From the NCBI RefSeq assembly GCF_000759835.1, contig NZ_BBNB01000008.1, positions 124,001 through 188,000 on the forward strand: a DNA stretch of 64,000 nt. Direction: 5' to 3'. This document shows positions 11,737 to 21,161 of this stretch, in pieces; position 1 is the stretch's first letter; each line of letters starts with the position of its first letter. Origin of the DNA: Citrobacter sedlakii NBRC 105722. GTDB taxonomy: Bacteria > Pseudomonadota > Gammaproteobacteria > Enterobacterales > Enterobacteriaceae. A program made the position numbers and the translations under genes. A model generated the notes under the pieces. It was not told the origin of the DNA. It saw nothing but the letters and a program-made list of their open reading frames with translations, and made no database searches.

Positions 11737-12921
11737 ATGACAAAAAATACTCACCCGCTTAGCCCGGCGCTGATCGTGCTTATGTCGGTAGCGACGGGCC
11801 TGGCGGTTGCCAGCAATTATTATGCGCAGCCGCTGCTCGACACCATCGCCAACAATTTCTCTCTATCTGCCAGCTCTGCGGGATTTATTGTCACCGCCGC
11901 ACAGTTGGGCTATGCCGCTGGCCTGCTGTTTTTGGTGCCGCTTGGCGATATGTTTGAGCGCCGGACGCTGATTGTCTCGATGACGCTTCTGGCCGCAGGC
12001 GGAATGCTCATTACCGCCAGTAGCCAGTCGCTGACGATGATGATCCTCGGCACCGCGCTAACCGGACTGTTTTCGGTGGTCGCCCAGATTCTGGTGCCGT
12101 TGGCGGCGACCCTCGCCACACCGGACAAGCGTGGTAAGGTGGTCGGCACGATTATGAGCGGATTGTTGCTCGGTATCCTGCTGGCGCGGACGGTGGCGGG
12201 CTTACTTGCCAGTCTCGGCGGCTGGCGCACCGTATTCTGGGTAGCCTCTGCGCTTATGGCGCTGATGGCTGTCGCCCTGTGGCGCGGCTTGCCAAAAATG
12301 AAGTCAGAGACGCATCTCAATTATCCGCAATTGCTCGGTTCGGTATTCAGCCTGTTTACCCGCGATAAATTGCTGCGCACGCGCGCGCTGCTGGGTTGTC
12401 TGACCTTCGCCAACTTCAGCATCCTCTGGACATCAATGGCCTTTTTATTGGCGGCGCCGCCGTTCAGCTATTCCGAAGGGATGATAGGCCTGTTTGGGCT
12501 GGCGGGCGCCGCGGGGGCGCTGGGCGCGCGTCCGGCGGGCGGCTTCGCCGATAAGGGACATTCTCATCTCACCACCACCTACGGTTTGCTGTTGCTGCTG
12601 CTTTCCTGGCTCGCTATCTGGCTGGGGCACGCCTCGGTACTGGCATTGATCGTCGGGATTCTGGTGCTGGATCTCACGGTGCAGGGCGTACACATTACCA
12701 ACCAGACGGTGATTTACCGGCTCTACCCGGATGCCCGTAACCGACTTACCGCAGGCTATATGACCAGCTATTTTATCGGCGGCGCCGCCGGTTCGTTAAT
12801 TTCAGCCTCTGCCTGGCAACATGCCGGATGGGCAGGCGTGTGCCTGGCGGGAACCACCGTTGCCGTACTCAACTTGTTGGTCTGGTGGCGAGGATTTCAT
12901 CGACAGGAAGCCGCAAATTAA
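11737..12921 (+). CDS. ygaY: MFS transporter YgaY (intact)
   Basis: 394 residues with about twelve hydrophobic helices and the MFS loop GDMFERRTLIV between helices 2 and 3. The opening ASNYYAQPLLDTIA is typical of the YgaY/YnfM branch of major facilitator permeases, whose substrates are mostly unknown. In E. coli K-12 this gene is a broken pseudogene; here the frame is uninterrupted from start to stop. The ribosome site is weak. It sits between the DUF1996 gene and the ygaZH scar. Substrate unknown; multidrug or sugar efflux would be a guess. Confidence 0.8.
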   Translation: MTKNTHPLSPALIVLMSVATGLAVASNYYAQPLLDTIANNFSLSASSAGFIVTAAQLGYAAGLLFLVPLGDMFERRTLIVSMTLLAAGGMLITASSQSLTMMILGTALTGLFSVVAQILVPLAATLATPDKRGKVVGTIMSGLLLGILLARTVAGLLASLGGWRTVFWVASALMALMAVALWRGLPKMKSETHLNYPQLLGSVFSLFTRDKLLRTRALLGCLTFANFSILWTSMAFLLAAPPFSYSEGMIGLFGLAGAAGALGARPAGGFADKGHSHLTTTYGLLLLLLSWLAIWLGHASVLALIVGILVLDLTVQGVHITNQTVIYRLYPDARNRLTAGYMTSYFIGGAAGSLISASAWQHAGWAGVCLAGTTVAVLNLLVWWRGFHRQEAAN

Positions 12922-12949
12922 TCGGTTAGCGAGCGTTTACCTCTGTTTC

Positions 12950-12973
12950 GGCTCCTTAGGGTGTTAAGGAGCC
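12950..12973 (+). terminator. hairpin after ygaY
   Basis: A 9-bp perfect stem GGCTCCTTA/TAAGGAGCC with a 6-nt loop, 28 bp after the ygaY stop. No T tract follows, so termination strength is uncertain. Confidence 0.6.
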
Positions 12974-13045
12974 CCCCAGTCTGTTAAGGTTATAGCAATC
13001 ATTTACCCTGGTTATTTTAACATTGGTGATATCGCATAAATTTCT

Positions 13046-13158
13046 ATGGAAAGCCCCACTCCCCTTTCCGAACCCAACCCGGCGCCATGCATGGAAGGAT
13101 TCACCGAAAGCTTATCCACCGTCATGAGTAACCTGCCCGCCGCGTTTTCCTATCCCCA
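13046..13158 (+). pseudogene. ygaZ: ygaZ 5' remnant
   Basis: From the ATG at 13046 the frame reads MESPTPLSEPNPAPCMEGFT and continues ESLSTVMSNLPAAFSY. This aligns with the N-terminus of YgaZ (MESPTPQPAPGS..MEGF..SL), the large subunit of the YgaZH branched-chain amino acid exporter. Homology stops after about 35 codons and the frame closes soon after at a TGA. Everything between here and the last codons of ygaH is missing. Recognition relies on recalled E. coli sequence. Confidence 0.75.
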
Positions 13159-13212
13159 TTGTCGGGTGCCCTGAGCTACGGATTAGCCTCTGAGGCGCTG
13201 GCGATTTTATAA
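13159..13212 (+). pseudogene. ygaH: ygaH 3' remnant
   Basis: In the frame beginning TTG at 13159 the sequence reads LSGALSYGLASEALAIL then TAA (13210-13212). This matches the end of YgaH (LSALAYGLAWKVMAIL), the small subunit of the L-valine exporter. It is joined in a different frame directly to the ygaZ fragment, so about 1 kb appears to have been deleted. Confidence 0.72.
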
Positions 13213-13243
13213 CCCGTAAGAATCATTTTGCTTTAATAATACA

Positions 13244-13272
13244 TTTACTTTATTTGTCACTGTCGTTACTAT
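13244..13272 (+). promoter_or_regulatory. emrRAB promoter
   Basis: TTTACT (13244-13249), 17-bp spacer, TACTAT (13267-13272), about 25 bp before the likely leader and 31 bp before emrR. EmrR is known to bind this promoter in E. coli and repress its own operon. Confidence 0.65.
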
Positions 13273-13302
13273 ATCGGCTGAAATTAATGAGGTCATGCCC
13301 AA

Positions 13303-13833
13303 ATGGATAGTTCGTTTACGCCCATTGAACAAATGCTAAAGTTTCGCGCCAGCCGCCACGAAGACTTTCCGTATCAGGAAGTGTTGCTCACCCGTCTTTG
13401 CATGCACATGCAGGGCAAGCTGCTGGAAAACCGCAATAAAATGCTGAAGGCTCAGGGGATTAACGAGACGTTGTTTATGGCGTTGATTACGCTGGAGTCT
13501 CAGGAAAACCACAGCATTCAGCCTTCTGAACTGAGTTGTGCACTGGGTTCGTCCCGTACTAACGCAACGCGTATCGCGGATGAACTGGAAAAGCGCGGCT
13601 GGATCGAACGCCGCGAAAGCGACAACGATCGCCGTTGCCTGCACCTGCAGTTGACCGAAAAAGGCCACGAATTTCTGCGCGAGGTGTTACCGCCGCAGCA
13701 TCACTGCCTGCACCAGCTGTGGTCCTCCCTTAGCACCGCAGAAAAAGATCAGCTTGAGCACATCACCCGTAAGCTTCTGACGCGTCTCGATCAGATGGAC
13801 CAGGATGGCGCCATTCTTGAGGCGCTGAGCTAA
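13303..13833 (+). CDS. emrR: MarR-family repressor EmrR (MprA)
   Basis: 176 residues, the family length. A winged-helix MarR domain with the recognition-helix region [20 protein letters not shown] and wing [19 protein letters not shown]. EmrR represses emrRAB and releases DNA when it binds uncouplers such as CCCP or other hydrophobic drugs. It heads the operon. A hairpin separates it from emrA, so it is probably made in excess of the pump. Its upstream DNA carries the ygaZH deletion scar, but the promoter sequence next to emrR appears intact. Confidence 0.95.
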   Translation: MDSSFTPIEQMLKFRASRHEDFPYQEVLLTRLCMHMQGKLLENRNKMLKAQGINETLFMALITLESQENHSIQPSELSCALGSSRTNATRIADELEKRGWIERRESDNDRRCLHLQLTEKGHEFLREVLPPQHHCLHQLWSSLSTAEKDQLEHITRKLLTRLDQMDQDGAILEALS

Positions 13834-13878
13834 CGCGTCGACTCGCTCAATAATCCAGATTAAGAAAGAAAACTGACT

Positions 13879-13905
13879 GGCCAGCACCCGTGCGTGCTGG
13901 CCTTT
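13879..13905 (+). terminator. intercistronic hairpin between emrR and emrA
   Basis: A 9-bp perfect stem GGCCAGCAC/GTGCTGGCC with a 6-nt loop followed by TTT. It lies inside the operon and may attenuate transcription into emrAB. Confidence 0.65.
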
Positions 13906-13956
13906 CTGATAAACAGTTCGGCCAAGCCGACAAAAAATAAGATCGTGGAGAACAAC

Positions 13957-15129
13957 ATGAGCGCAAATGCGGAGATGCAAACCCCGCAGCAACCGGTCAA
14001 AAAGAAAAGCAAACGTAAAAGTACGCTGATTCTGCTGACCTTGCTCTTTATCGTTATTGCCGTGGCATATGGGATCTATTGGTTTTTAGTATTGCGTCAT
14101 TTCGAAGAAACGGATGATGCGTACGTGGCAGGGAACCAGGTTCAAATCATGGCGCAGGTATCCGGCAGCGTGACAAAAGTCTGGGCGGATAACACGGACT
14201 TTATCAAACAGGGCGATGTCCTCGTCACCCTCGACCAGACGGATGCGAAGCAGGCGTTCGAAAAGGCGAAGACCGCGCTGGCCTCCAGCGTTCGTCAGAC
14301 GCATCAGTTGATGATCAACAGCAAACAGTTGCAGGCGAACATTGACGTACAAAAAACCGCCCTCGCCCAGGCGCAAAGCGACTTTAAACGTCGCGTGCCG
14401 CTGGGTAACGCCAACCTGATTGGTCGCGAAGAACTGCAACATGCCCGCGACGCGGTTGCCAGCGCCCAGGCGCAGCTTGACGTCGCCATACAGCAATATA
14501 ACGCGAATCAGGCGATGATCCTGAACAGCAAGCTCGAAGATCAGCCTGCTGTTCAGCAGGCGGCGACCGAAGTGCGTAATGCCTGGCTGGCGCTTGAACG
14601 TACGCGGATCGTTAGCCCGATCACCGGTTATGTCTCTCGACGCGCCGTACAGCCCGGCGCTCAGATCAGCCCGACAACGCCGTTGATGGCCGTTGTTCCG
14701 GCCACAAATCTGTGGGTCGACGCCAACTTTAAAGAAACCCAACTGGCGCATATGCGTATCGGCCAACCGGCAACGGTGGTCAGCGACATCTACGGCGATG
14801 ACGTTAAATACACGGGTAAGGTCGTCGGTCTCGATATGGGGACAGGCAGCGCTTTCTCCCTGCTGCCCGCGCAGAACGCGACCGGCAACTGGATCAAAGT
14901 GGTACAGCGTCTACCGGTTCGTATCGAACTGGACGAGCAGCAGTTAGCCCAGCACCCGCTGCGCATTGGTTTATCTACGCTGGTGACCGTCGATACGGCT
15001 AACCGTGACGGACAGGTACTGGCAAGTACCGTGCGCAGCACACCGGTTGCGGAAAGTAACGCTCGCGAGATCGACCTTGCGCCGGTGAATAAACTGATCG
15101 AAGAGATTGTGCAGGCCAACGCCGGCTAA
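13957..15129 (+). CDS. emrA: membrane fusion protein EmrA
   Basis: 390 residues. A short cytoplasmic lysine-rich N-terminus, one membrane helix (about residues 25-47), then a periplasmic HlyD/EmrA adaptor with a biotinyl-lipoyl motif (QVSGSVTKVWADNTDFIKQG), a long alpha-hairpin and a beta-barrel. EmrA links the EmrB transporter to TolC for export of hydrophobic compounds across both membranes. ATG at 13957 follows GTGGAG; an earlier in-frame start at 13894 lies inside the hairpin stem and is unlikely. emrB follows after 16 bp. Confidence 0.96.
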   Translation: MSANAEMQTPQQPVKKKSKRKSTLILLTLLFIVIAVAYGIYWFLVLRHFEETDDAYVAGNQVQIMAQVSGSVTKVWADNTDFIKQGDVLVTLDQTDAKQAFEKAKTALASSVRQTHQLMINSKQLQANIDVQKTALAQAQSDFKRRVPLGNANLIGREELQHARDAVASAQAQLDVAIQQYNANQAMILNSKLEDQPAVQQAATEVRNAWLALERTRIVSPITGYVSRRAVQPGAQISPTTPLMAVVPATNLWVDANFKETQLAHMRIGQPATVVSDIYGDDVKYTGKVVGLDMGTGSAFSLLPAQNATGNWIKVVQRLPVRIELDEQQLAQHPLRIGLSTLVTVDTANRDGQVLASTVRSTPVAESNAREIDLAPVNKLIEEIVQANAG

Positions 15130-15145
15130 TTCCGAGGTGCGTGTT

Positions 15146-16684
15146 ATGCAACAGCAAAAACCGCTGGAGGGCGCGCAGCTCGTCATCATGACGATTGCGC
15201 TGTCGCTGGCGACATTCATGCAGGTGCTGGACTCCACCATTGCTAACGTGGCGATCCCCACCATCGCCGGGAACCTCGGCTCCTCCCTGAGCCAGGGAAC
15301 GTGGGTGATCACCTCCTTCGGGGTGGCGAACGCCATCTCGATTCCTATTACGGGCTGGCTGGCGAAGCGCGTCGGGGAAGTGAAACTGTTCATGTGGTCT
15401 ACGGTGGCGTTTGCCATCGCCTCGTGGGCATGCGGCGTCTCCAGCAGCCTGAACATGCTGATCTTCTTCCGCGTGGTTCAGGGGATCGTCGCCGGGCCGC
15501 TGATCCCACTCTCCCAGAGCTTACTGCTGAATAACTACCCGCCCGCCAAACGTTCTATCGCGCTGGCGCTGTGGTCGATGACCGTCATCGTCGCACCGAT
15601 CTGCGGCCCGATTCTGGGTGGCTACATCAGTGACAACTACCATTGGGGCTGGATCTTCTTCATCAACGTCCCCATCGGGATCGCGGTGGTGCTGATGACG
15701 CTGCAAACCCTGCGCGGTCGCGAAACCCGTACTGAGCAACGACGGATTGACGCCATCGGTCTGGCGCTGTTGGTGGTGGGTATCGGGAGCTTGCAGATTA
15801 TGCTCGACCGGGGCAAAGAGCTGGACTGGTTCGCCTCGCAGGAGATCATCATTCTGACGGTGGTGGCGGTGGTCGCCATTAGCTTCCTGATTGTCTGGGA
15901 GCTGACCGACGATAACCCCATTGTCGATCTCTCGCTCTTTAAGTCGCGCAACTTCACTATCGGCTGTTTGTGTATCAGCCTTGCCTACATGCTTTACTTC
16001 GGGGCGATTGTGTTGCTACCGCAGCTTTTGCAGGAGGTCTACGGCTATACTGCGACGTGGGCGGGTCTGGCCTCGGCGCCCGTTGGGATAATCCCGGTGA
16101 TCCTGTCGCCGATTATTGGCCGCTTCGCGCATAAGCTGGATATGCGCAGACTGGTGACGTTCAGCTTCATTATGTACGCCGTCTGCTTCTACTGGCGCGC
16201 CTACACGTTTGAGCCGGGAATGGACTTTGGCGCTTCGGCCTGGCCGCAGTTTATCCAGGGCTTCGCGGTGGCCTGCTTCTTTATGCCGCTGACCACCATC
16301 ACGCTGTCGGGACTGCCGCCTGAACGCCTGGCGGCGGCATCAAGTTTGTCGAACTTTACGCGAACGCTGGCAGGCTCCATTGGCACCTCGATCACCACAA
16401 CCCTGTGGACCAATCGGGAATCAATGCACCATGCGCAGTTGACCGAGTCGGTGAACCCGTATAACCCGAACGCCCAGGCAATGTACGATCAGCTTCAGGG
16501 CATGGGGATGACGCAGCAGCAGGCGTCGGGCTGGATCGCCCAGCAGATCACTAACCAGGGACTGATCATCTCGGCCAACGAGATTTTCTGGATGTCGGCA
16601 GGCATCTTCCTGATATTGCTTGGCCTGGTCTGGTTCGCCAAACCGCCCTTCGGCGCAGGTGGCGGCGGCGGCGGCGCGCACTGA
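15146..16684 (+). CDS. emrB: multidrug efflux MFS transporter EmrB
   Basis: 512 residues, the usual length, with about fourteen membrane helices as in the DHA2 family. Motif C is visible in APICGPILGGYISDN, and QVLDSTIANVAIPTI in helix 1 is typical of proton-coupled drug exporters. Works with EmrA and TolC. The C-terminus is a run of glycines then AH. ATG at 15146 follows CGAGGTG; an upstream in-frame start within emrA is unlikely. A strong terminator follows. Confidence 0.96.
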   Translation: MQQQKPLEGAQLVIMTIALSLATFMQVLDSTIANVAIPTIAGNLGSSLSQGTWVITSFGVANAISIPITGWLAKRVGEVKLFMWSTVAFAIASWACGVSSSLNMLIFFRVVQGIVAGPLIPLSQSLLLNNYPPAKRSIALALWSMTVIVAPICGPILGGYISDNYHWGWIFFINVPIGIAVVLMTLQTLRGRETRTEQRRIDAIGLALLVVGIGSLQIMLDRGKELDWFASQEIIILTVVAVVAISFLIVWELTDDNPIVDLSLFKSRNFTIGCLCISLAYMLYFGAIVLLPQLLQEVYGYTATWAGLASAPVGIIPVILSPIIGRFAHKLDMRRLVTFSFIMYAVCFYWRAYTFEPGMDFGASAWPQFIQGFAVACFFMPLTTITLSGLPPERLAAASSLSNFTRTLAGSIGTSITTTLWTNRESMHHAQLTESVNPYNPNAQAMYDQLQGMGMTQQQASGWIAQQITNQGLIISANEIFWMSAGIFLILLGLVWFAKPPFGAGGGGGGAH

Positions 16685-16686
16685 TT

Positions 16687-16718
16687 AAAAAGGCCAGTTC
16701 AGATGAACTGGCCTTTTT
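16687..16718. terminator. emrRAB rho-independent terminator
   Basis: Stem AAAAAGGCCAGTTC/GAACTGGCCTTTTT with an AGAT loop and six Ts, starting just after the emrB stop. The A-run on the left makes it usable from either strand, so it may also stop luxS read-through. Confidence 0.9.
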
Positions 16719-16719
16719 T

Positions 16720-16777
16720 ATGCCGGGCGGCGTTTATCCGTGGTCGACCGGTAAGGCGCGTAGCCTTGCTATCCGGC
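16720..16777. repeat. REP-type palindromes between emrB and luxS
   Basis: Contains GCCGGGCGGCG and a second stem (CCGGTAAGGC with GCCTTGCTATCCGG), both REP-like, between convergent emrB and luxS. Confidence 0.6.
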
Positions 16778-16784
16778 AACGCAA

Positions 16785-17300
16785 CTAGATATGCAGTTCC
16801 TGCAATTTTTCTTTCGGCAGCGCCAGTTCTTCGTTGCTGTTGACGCGAACGTCGCGCTCCAGAATGTGGCGGGCAATCTCCTGCGCTTCGCTCAGCGAAT
16901 GCATCTGGTACGTGCCGCATTGATAGACGTTCAGTTCCGGGATCTGATTCTGATCCTGCACTTTCAGTACGTCAGCCATCGCCGCTTTCCACGCATCCGC
17001 CACGCGCTGCTCCTCTGGCGTACCGATCAGACTCATGTAAAACCCGGTGCGGCAGCCCATCGGCGAGATGTCGATAATCTCAACGCCGTTACCGTTGAGG
17101 TGATTACGCATAAAGCCTGCAAACAGATGCTCCAGCGTGTGGATCCCTTTCTCCGGCATCACCTCTTTGTTGGGGATGCAGAAACGCAGGTCAAACACGG
17201 TAATTGCGTCGCCGTGCGGGGTGTTCATCGTTTTCGCAACGCGGACGGCAGGTGCTTCCATCCGGGTATGATCGACAGTGAAGCTATCTAACAACGGCAT
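16785..17300 (-). CDS. luxS: S-ribosylhomocysteine lyase LuxS
   Basis: 171 residues. The zinc/iron ligands His54 and His58 sit in HTLEH, with Glu57 as catalytic base; Cys83 (MGCRTGFY) is the catalytic cysteine and Cys128 ([10 protein letters not shown]) the third metal ligand. LuxS cleaves S-ribosylhomocysteine to homocysteine and DPD, the precursor of autoinducer-2. All key residues are present. A strong GGAGGT ribosome site precedes the ATG. The sRNA MicA starts divergently 69 bp upstream. Confidence 0.97.
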   Translation of the reverse strand: MPLLDSFTVDHTRMEAPAVRVAKTMNTPHGDAITVFDLRFCIPNKEVMPEKGIHTLEHLFAGFMRNHLNGNGVEIIDISPMGCRTGFYMSLIGTPEEQRVADAWKAAMADVLKVQDQNQIPELNVYQCGTYQMHSLSEAQEIARHILERDVRVNSNEELALPKEKLQELHI

Positions 17301-17335
17301 TTAGCCACCTCCGATATTATTTTTTAAAATAAACT

Positions 17336-17362
17336 GAACTCTTCGTTTCGGGGCGAGTCTGA
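17336..17362 (+). promoter_or_regulatory. sigma-E promoter of micA
   Basis: TGAACTC (core GAACTC 17336-17341), 16-bp spacer and TCTGA (17358-17362) match the envelope-stress sigma-E consensus. The MicA 5' end follows 7 nt later. Confidence 0.75.
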
Positions 17363-17368
17363 GTATAT

Positions 17369-17441
17369 GAAAGACGCGCATTTGTTATCATCATCCCTGA
17401 TTTCAGAGATGAAATTTTGGCCACTCACGAGTGGCCTTTTT
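17369..17441 (+). ncRNA. micA: MicA small RNA
   Basis: The sequence from GAAAGACGCGCATTTGTTAT onward matches E. coli MicA with few changes. It includes the ompA-pairing 5' part and the terminator hairpin GGCCACTC/GAGTGGCC with a T tract (17418-17441). MicA is an Hfq-dependent sRNA that represses ompA and other outer-membrane mRNAs under envelope stress. It lies between luxS and gshA on the opposite strand, as expected. Confidence 0.92.
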
Positions 17442-17449
17442 CTTGTCTG

Positions 17450-19033
<1,584 letters not shown>

Positions 19034-19082
19034 TTAATTAGCATAATTGTAGTGGTTGCCCTGAAGGCTATTCCAGGCACAA

Positions 19083-19511
19083 TTAGTGCCACCATAAAGA
19101 GCCCTGAATGGTTGCAGCCGCGACGACAATATAGCGCAGCGCTTTGCCAAGGCATAAAAAAAAGAGCACTGGTCCCCACGGGAGGCGCATCCACCCCGCT
19201 AACAGGCACAGTAAATCGCCCACTACCGGCATCCAGCTTAATAATAGCGCCACCGCGCCATAGCGATTAAGCCAGCCTGTTGCTTTCTCCTGCCAGCGCG
19301 ATGTTTTGCGTAGCGGAAAGAAACGCCCAAGGATAACGTTAGTTAGCCCTCCAAGGCTATTACCCATTGTTGCTGTTATGACTAAGACCCAGGGATGAGA
19401 AATCCCGGAAAGCAGCATGGCAACCAGAACGACCTCAGAGTTGCCAGGCAACAGCGTCGCACTGAGAAAACTGCTGGCGAACAAAGAGAAGAGCGACAGT
19501 ACGTCACTCAC
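19083..19511 (-). CDS. yqaA: DedA-like (VTT-domain) membrane protein YqaA
   Basis: 142 residues with several hydrophobic helices. The segment SATLLPGNSEVVLVAMLL and the later SWMPVVGDLLCLLAGWMR are typical of small VTT/DedA relatives, proposed to move lipids or other substrates in the inner membrane. Start overlaps the yqaB stop by 4 bp, so the two are co-transcribed. Precise function unknown. Confidence 0.88.
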   Translation of the reverse strand: MSDVLSLFSLFASSFLSATLLPGNSEVVLVAMLLSGISHPWVLVITATMGNSLGGLTNVILGRFFPLRKTSRWQEKATGWLNRYGAVALLLSWMPVVGDLLCLLAGWMRLPWGPVLFFLCLGKALRYIVVAAATIQGSLWWH

Positions 19512-20074
19512 AGCAAACGCACATCCACGACATCCATGCCTGCGGCGCGTGCTGCCTGCACGCCAAAATCAGCGTCTTCAAATACCACACAGCGAGCCGG
19601 AGGCACGCCCATGCGTTCTGCGCAGAGAAGAAAGGTATCCGGCGCCGGTTTATGGTGCAGTACGTGGTCAGCGGCAATCACGGCGTCAAAATAACGACGC
19701 AGGCCCAGGTGCGCCAGCAACGCTTCGGCAACGGCGCTTTCACTGCCGGTGCCAACCGCCATCGGACGACGACCATGCCATGCCTTCACAACCTCGACCA
19801 ACGGCAAGGGTTCGACGCTGTCGAGCAACATGCGTTTTACCGCCGCGGTTTTTTCTTGCGCCAATGCGTGCGGATTGAGGTCCGCCTGGTTCAGTTCAAT
19901 GATCGCCTGCGCGATACGCCAGGTCGGTGAACCGTTAAGCGCGATCATCGCCTGAAGATCGAAATGCATACCGTAACGGCCTAATACTTCGTCCCACGCC
20001 TTACGGTGTGTCGGCTCAGTATCCAGGATGGTGCCATCCATATCGAAAATCAGACCCGCATAACGTTCGTACAT
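19508..20074 (-). CDS. yqaB: HAD phosphatase YqaB (fructose-1-phosphatase type)
   Basis: 188 residues. HAD motif I is DMDGT at residues 11-15 (nucleophile Asp11), motif II lies in VGTGSE, and motifs III/IV are KPAPDTF and FEDADFG. The cap is of the beta-phosphoglucomutase-like subfamily. The E. coli enzyme dephosphorylates fructose-1-phosphate and 6-phosphogluconate; this specificity is carried over by similarity. First gene of a two-gene unit with yqaA, downstream of the tRNA array. Confidence 0.9.
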   Translation of the reverse strand: MYERYAGLIFDMDGTILDTEPTHRKAWDEVLGRYGMHFDLQAMIALNGSPTWRIAQAIIELNQADLNPHALAQEKTAAVKRMLLDSVEPLPLVEVVKAWHGRRPMAVGTGSESAVAEALLAHLGLRRYFDAVIAADHVLHHKPAPDTFLLCAERMGVPPARCVVFEDADFGVQAARAAGMDVVDVRLL

Positions 20075-20211
20075 TGTGTTCTCGCAAACCGTAGAAACCA
20101 GACGTTATTTTATCGTAATGGCGGGATTTTGTCGCTGACGGCGAAAGTGAGGATTGTTCAGGGAAGAAGAAACAATTAAAACGGGAAGTATGGGGATTAT
20201 CTCAGAGAAGA

Positions 20212-20288
20212 TGGTGCATCCGGGAGGATGACTCGGCTGCGCCTCGCCCTTCGGGCCGTTGCTTAGGCAACGTTATCCTCCCTGGTGC
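20212..20288 (-). other. tRNA-like spacer element A (77 nt)
   Basis: The most promoter-distal copy, after the last tRNA-Arg. Its 3' end copies GGATGCACCA of the tRNA. Unlike the other copies it is followed by TCTTCTC, the sequence that normally follows a true tRNA gene here. Confidence 0.6.
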
Positions 20289-20343
20289 TTACTGTAAATC
20301 CGCAGCCCCTGAAACAACAGCGTGGTTATTGTTTCGGAGAAGA

Positions 20344-20420
20344 TGGTGCATCCGGGAGGATTCGAACCTCCGACCGCTCGGTTCGTAGCCGAGTACTCTA
20401 TCCAGCTGAGCTACGGATGC
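20344..20420 (-). tRNA. argQ: tRNA-Arg(ACG)
   Basis: 77 nt with encoded CCA. Acceptor GCATCCG/CGGATGC, D-arm AGCTCAGCTGGATAGAGT, anticodon ACG in CTACGAA, T-arm GGAGGTTCGAATCCTCC. The ACG anticodon is edited to ICG and reads CGU/CGC/CGA. Symbol given by position as the last of the serV-argVYZQ array. Confidence 0.97.
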
Positions 20421-20482
20421 ATCGGAAAACTTGCTTTACTGCCGATACTGATATGACGGCTGGCGTTATATCAAGCAAGGAA

Positions 20483-20559
20483 TGGTGCATCCGGGAGGAT
20501 GACTCGGCTTCGCCTCGCCCTTCGGGCCGTTGCTTAGGCAACGTTATCCTCCCTGGTGC
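20483..20559 (-). other. tRNA-like spacer element B (77 nt)
   Basis: Folds on paper as an outer stem (GGGAGGAT/ATCCTCCC extended by GCA/TGC) enclosing three hairpins: CGTTGC-CTAA-GCAACG, GCCC-GAA-GGGC and GGC-GAA-GCC. It lacks a tRNA T-loop and an identifiable anticodon arm, so it is not a functional tRNA. Confidence 0.6.
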
Positions 20560-20614
20560 TTGCGATAAATCCGCAGCCCCTGAAACAACAGCGTGGCTAT
20601 TGTTTCGGAGAAGA

Positions 20615-20691
20615 TGGTGCATCCGGGAGGATTCGAACCTCCGACCGCTCGGTTCGTAGCCGAGTACTCTATCCAGCTGAGCTACGGATGC
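20615..20691 (-). tRNA. argZ: tRNA-Arg(ACG)
   Basis: 77 nt, identical to the neighbouring copies, with encoded CCA and anticodon ACG. Symbol by position in the array. Confidence 0.97.
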
Positions 20692-20753
20692 ATCGGAAAA
20701 CTTATTTTACTGCCAATATTGATATGACGGCTGGCGTTATATCAAGCAAGGAA

Positions 20754-20835
20754 TGGTGCATCCGGGAGGATGACTCGGCTTCGCTTCGCCTCGCCTTTCG
20801 GGCCGTTGCCTGGGCAACGTTATCCTCTCTGGTGC
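20754..20835 (-). other. tRNA-like spacer element C (82 nt)
   Basis: Same element with a 5-nt TTCGC-type insertion and a few substitutions; accounts for the 276-bp rather than 271-bp spacing of this unit. Confidence 0.6.
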
Positions 20836-20890
20836 TTGCGGTAAATCCGCAGTCCCTGAAACAACAGCGTGGCTATTGTTTCGGAGAAGA

Positions 20891-20967
20891 TGGTGCATCC
20901 GGGAGGATTCGAACCTCCGACCGCTCGGTTCGTAGCCGAGTACTCTATCCAGCTGAGCTACGGATGC
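20891..20967 (-). tRNA. argY: tRNA-Arg(ACG)
   Basis: 77 nt, identical to the neighbouring copies, with encoded CCA and anticodon ACG. Symbol by position in the array. Confidence 0.97.
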
Positions 20968-21029
20968 ATCGGAAAACTTGCTTTACTGCCGATACTGATA
21001 CGACAACTGACGTTGTATCCAGTAAGAGA

Positions 21030-21106
21030 TGGTGCATCCGGAAGGATGACTCGGCTTCACCTCGCCCTTCGGGCCGTTGCCTGGGCAACGTTATCCTCCC
21101 TGGTGC
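21030..21106 (-). other. tRNA-like spacer element D (77 nt)
   Basis: The promoter-proximal copy. Two substitutions relative to copy B fall in stems but turn Watson-Crick pairs into G-T wobbles, so the drawn structure is kept. Confidence 0.6.
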
Positions 21107-21161
21107 TTGCGGTAAATCCGCAGCCCCTGAAACAACAGCGTGACTATTGTCTCGGAGAAGA

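Noticed and set aside
20483-20559. Treating the spacer elements as extra or pseudo tRNA genes
   Set aside because: Despite matching length and 3' end, they lack the T-loop GTTCGAATC, D-loop and anticodon arm of a tRNA, so they are reported as tRNA-like elements only.
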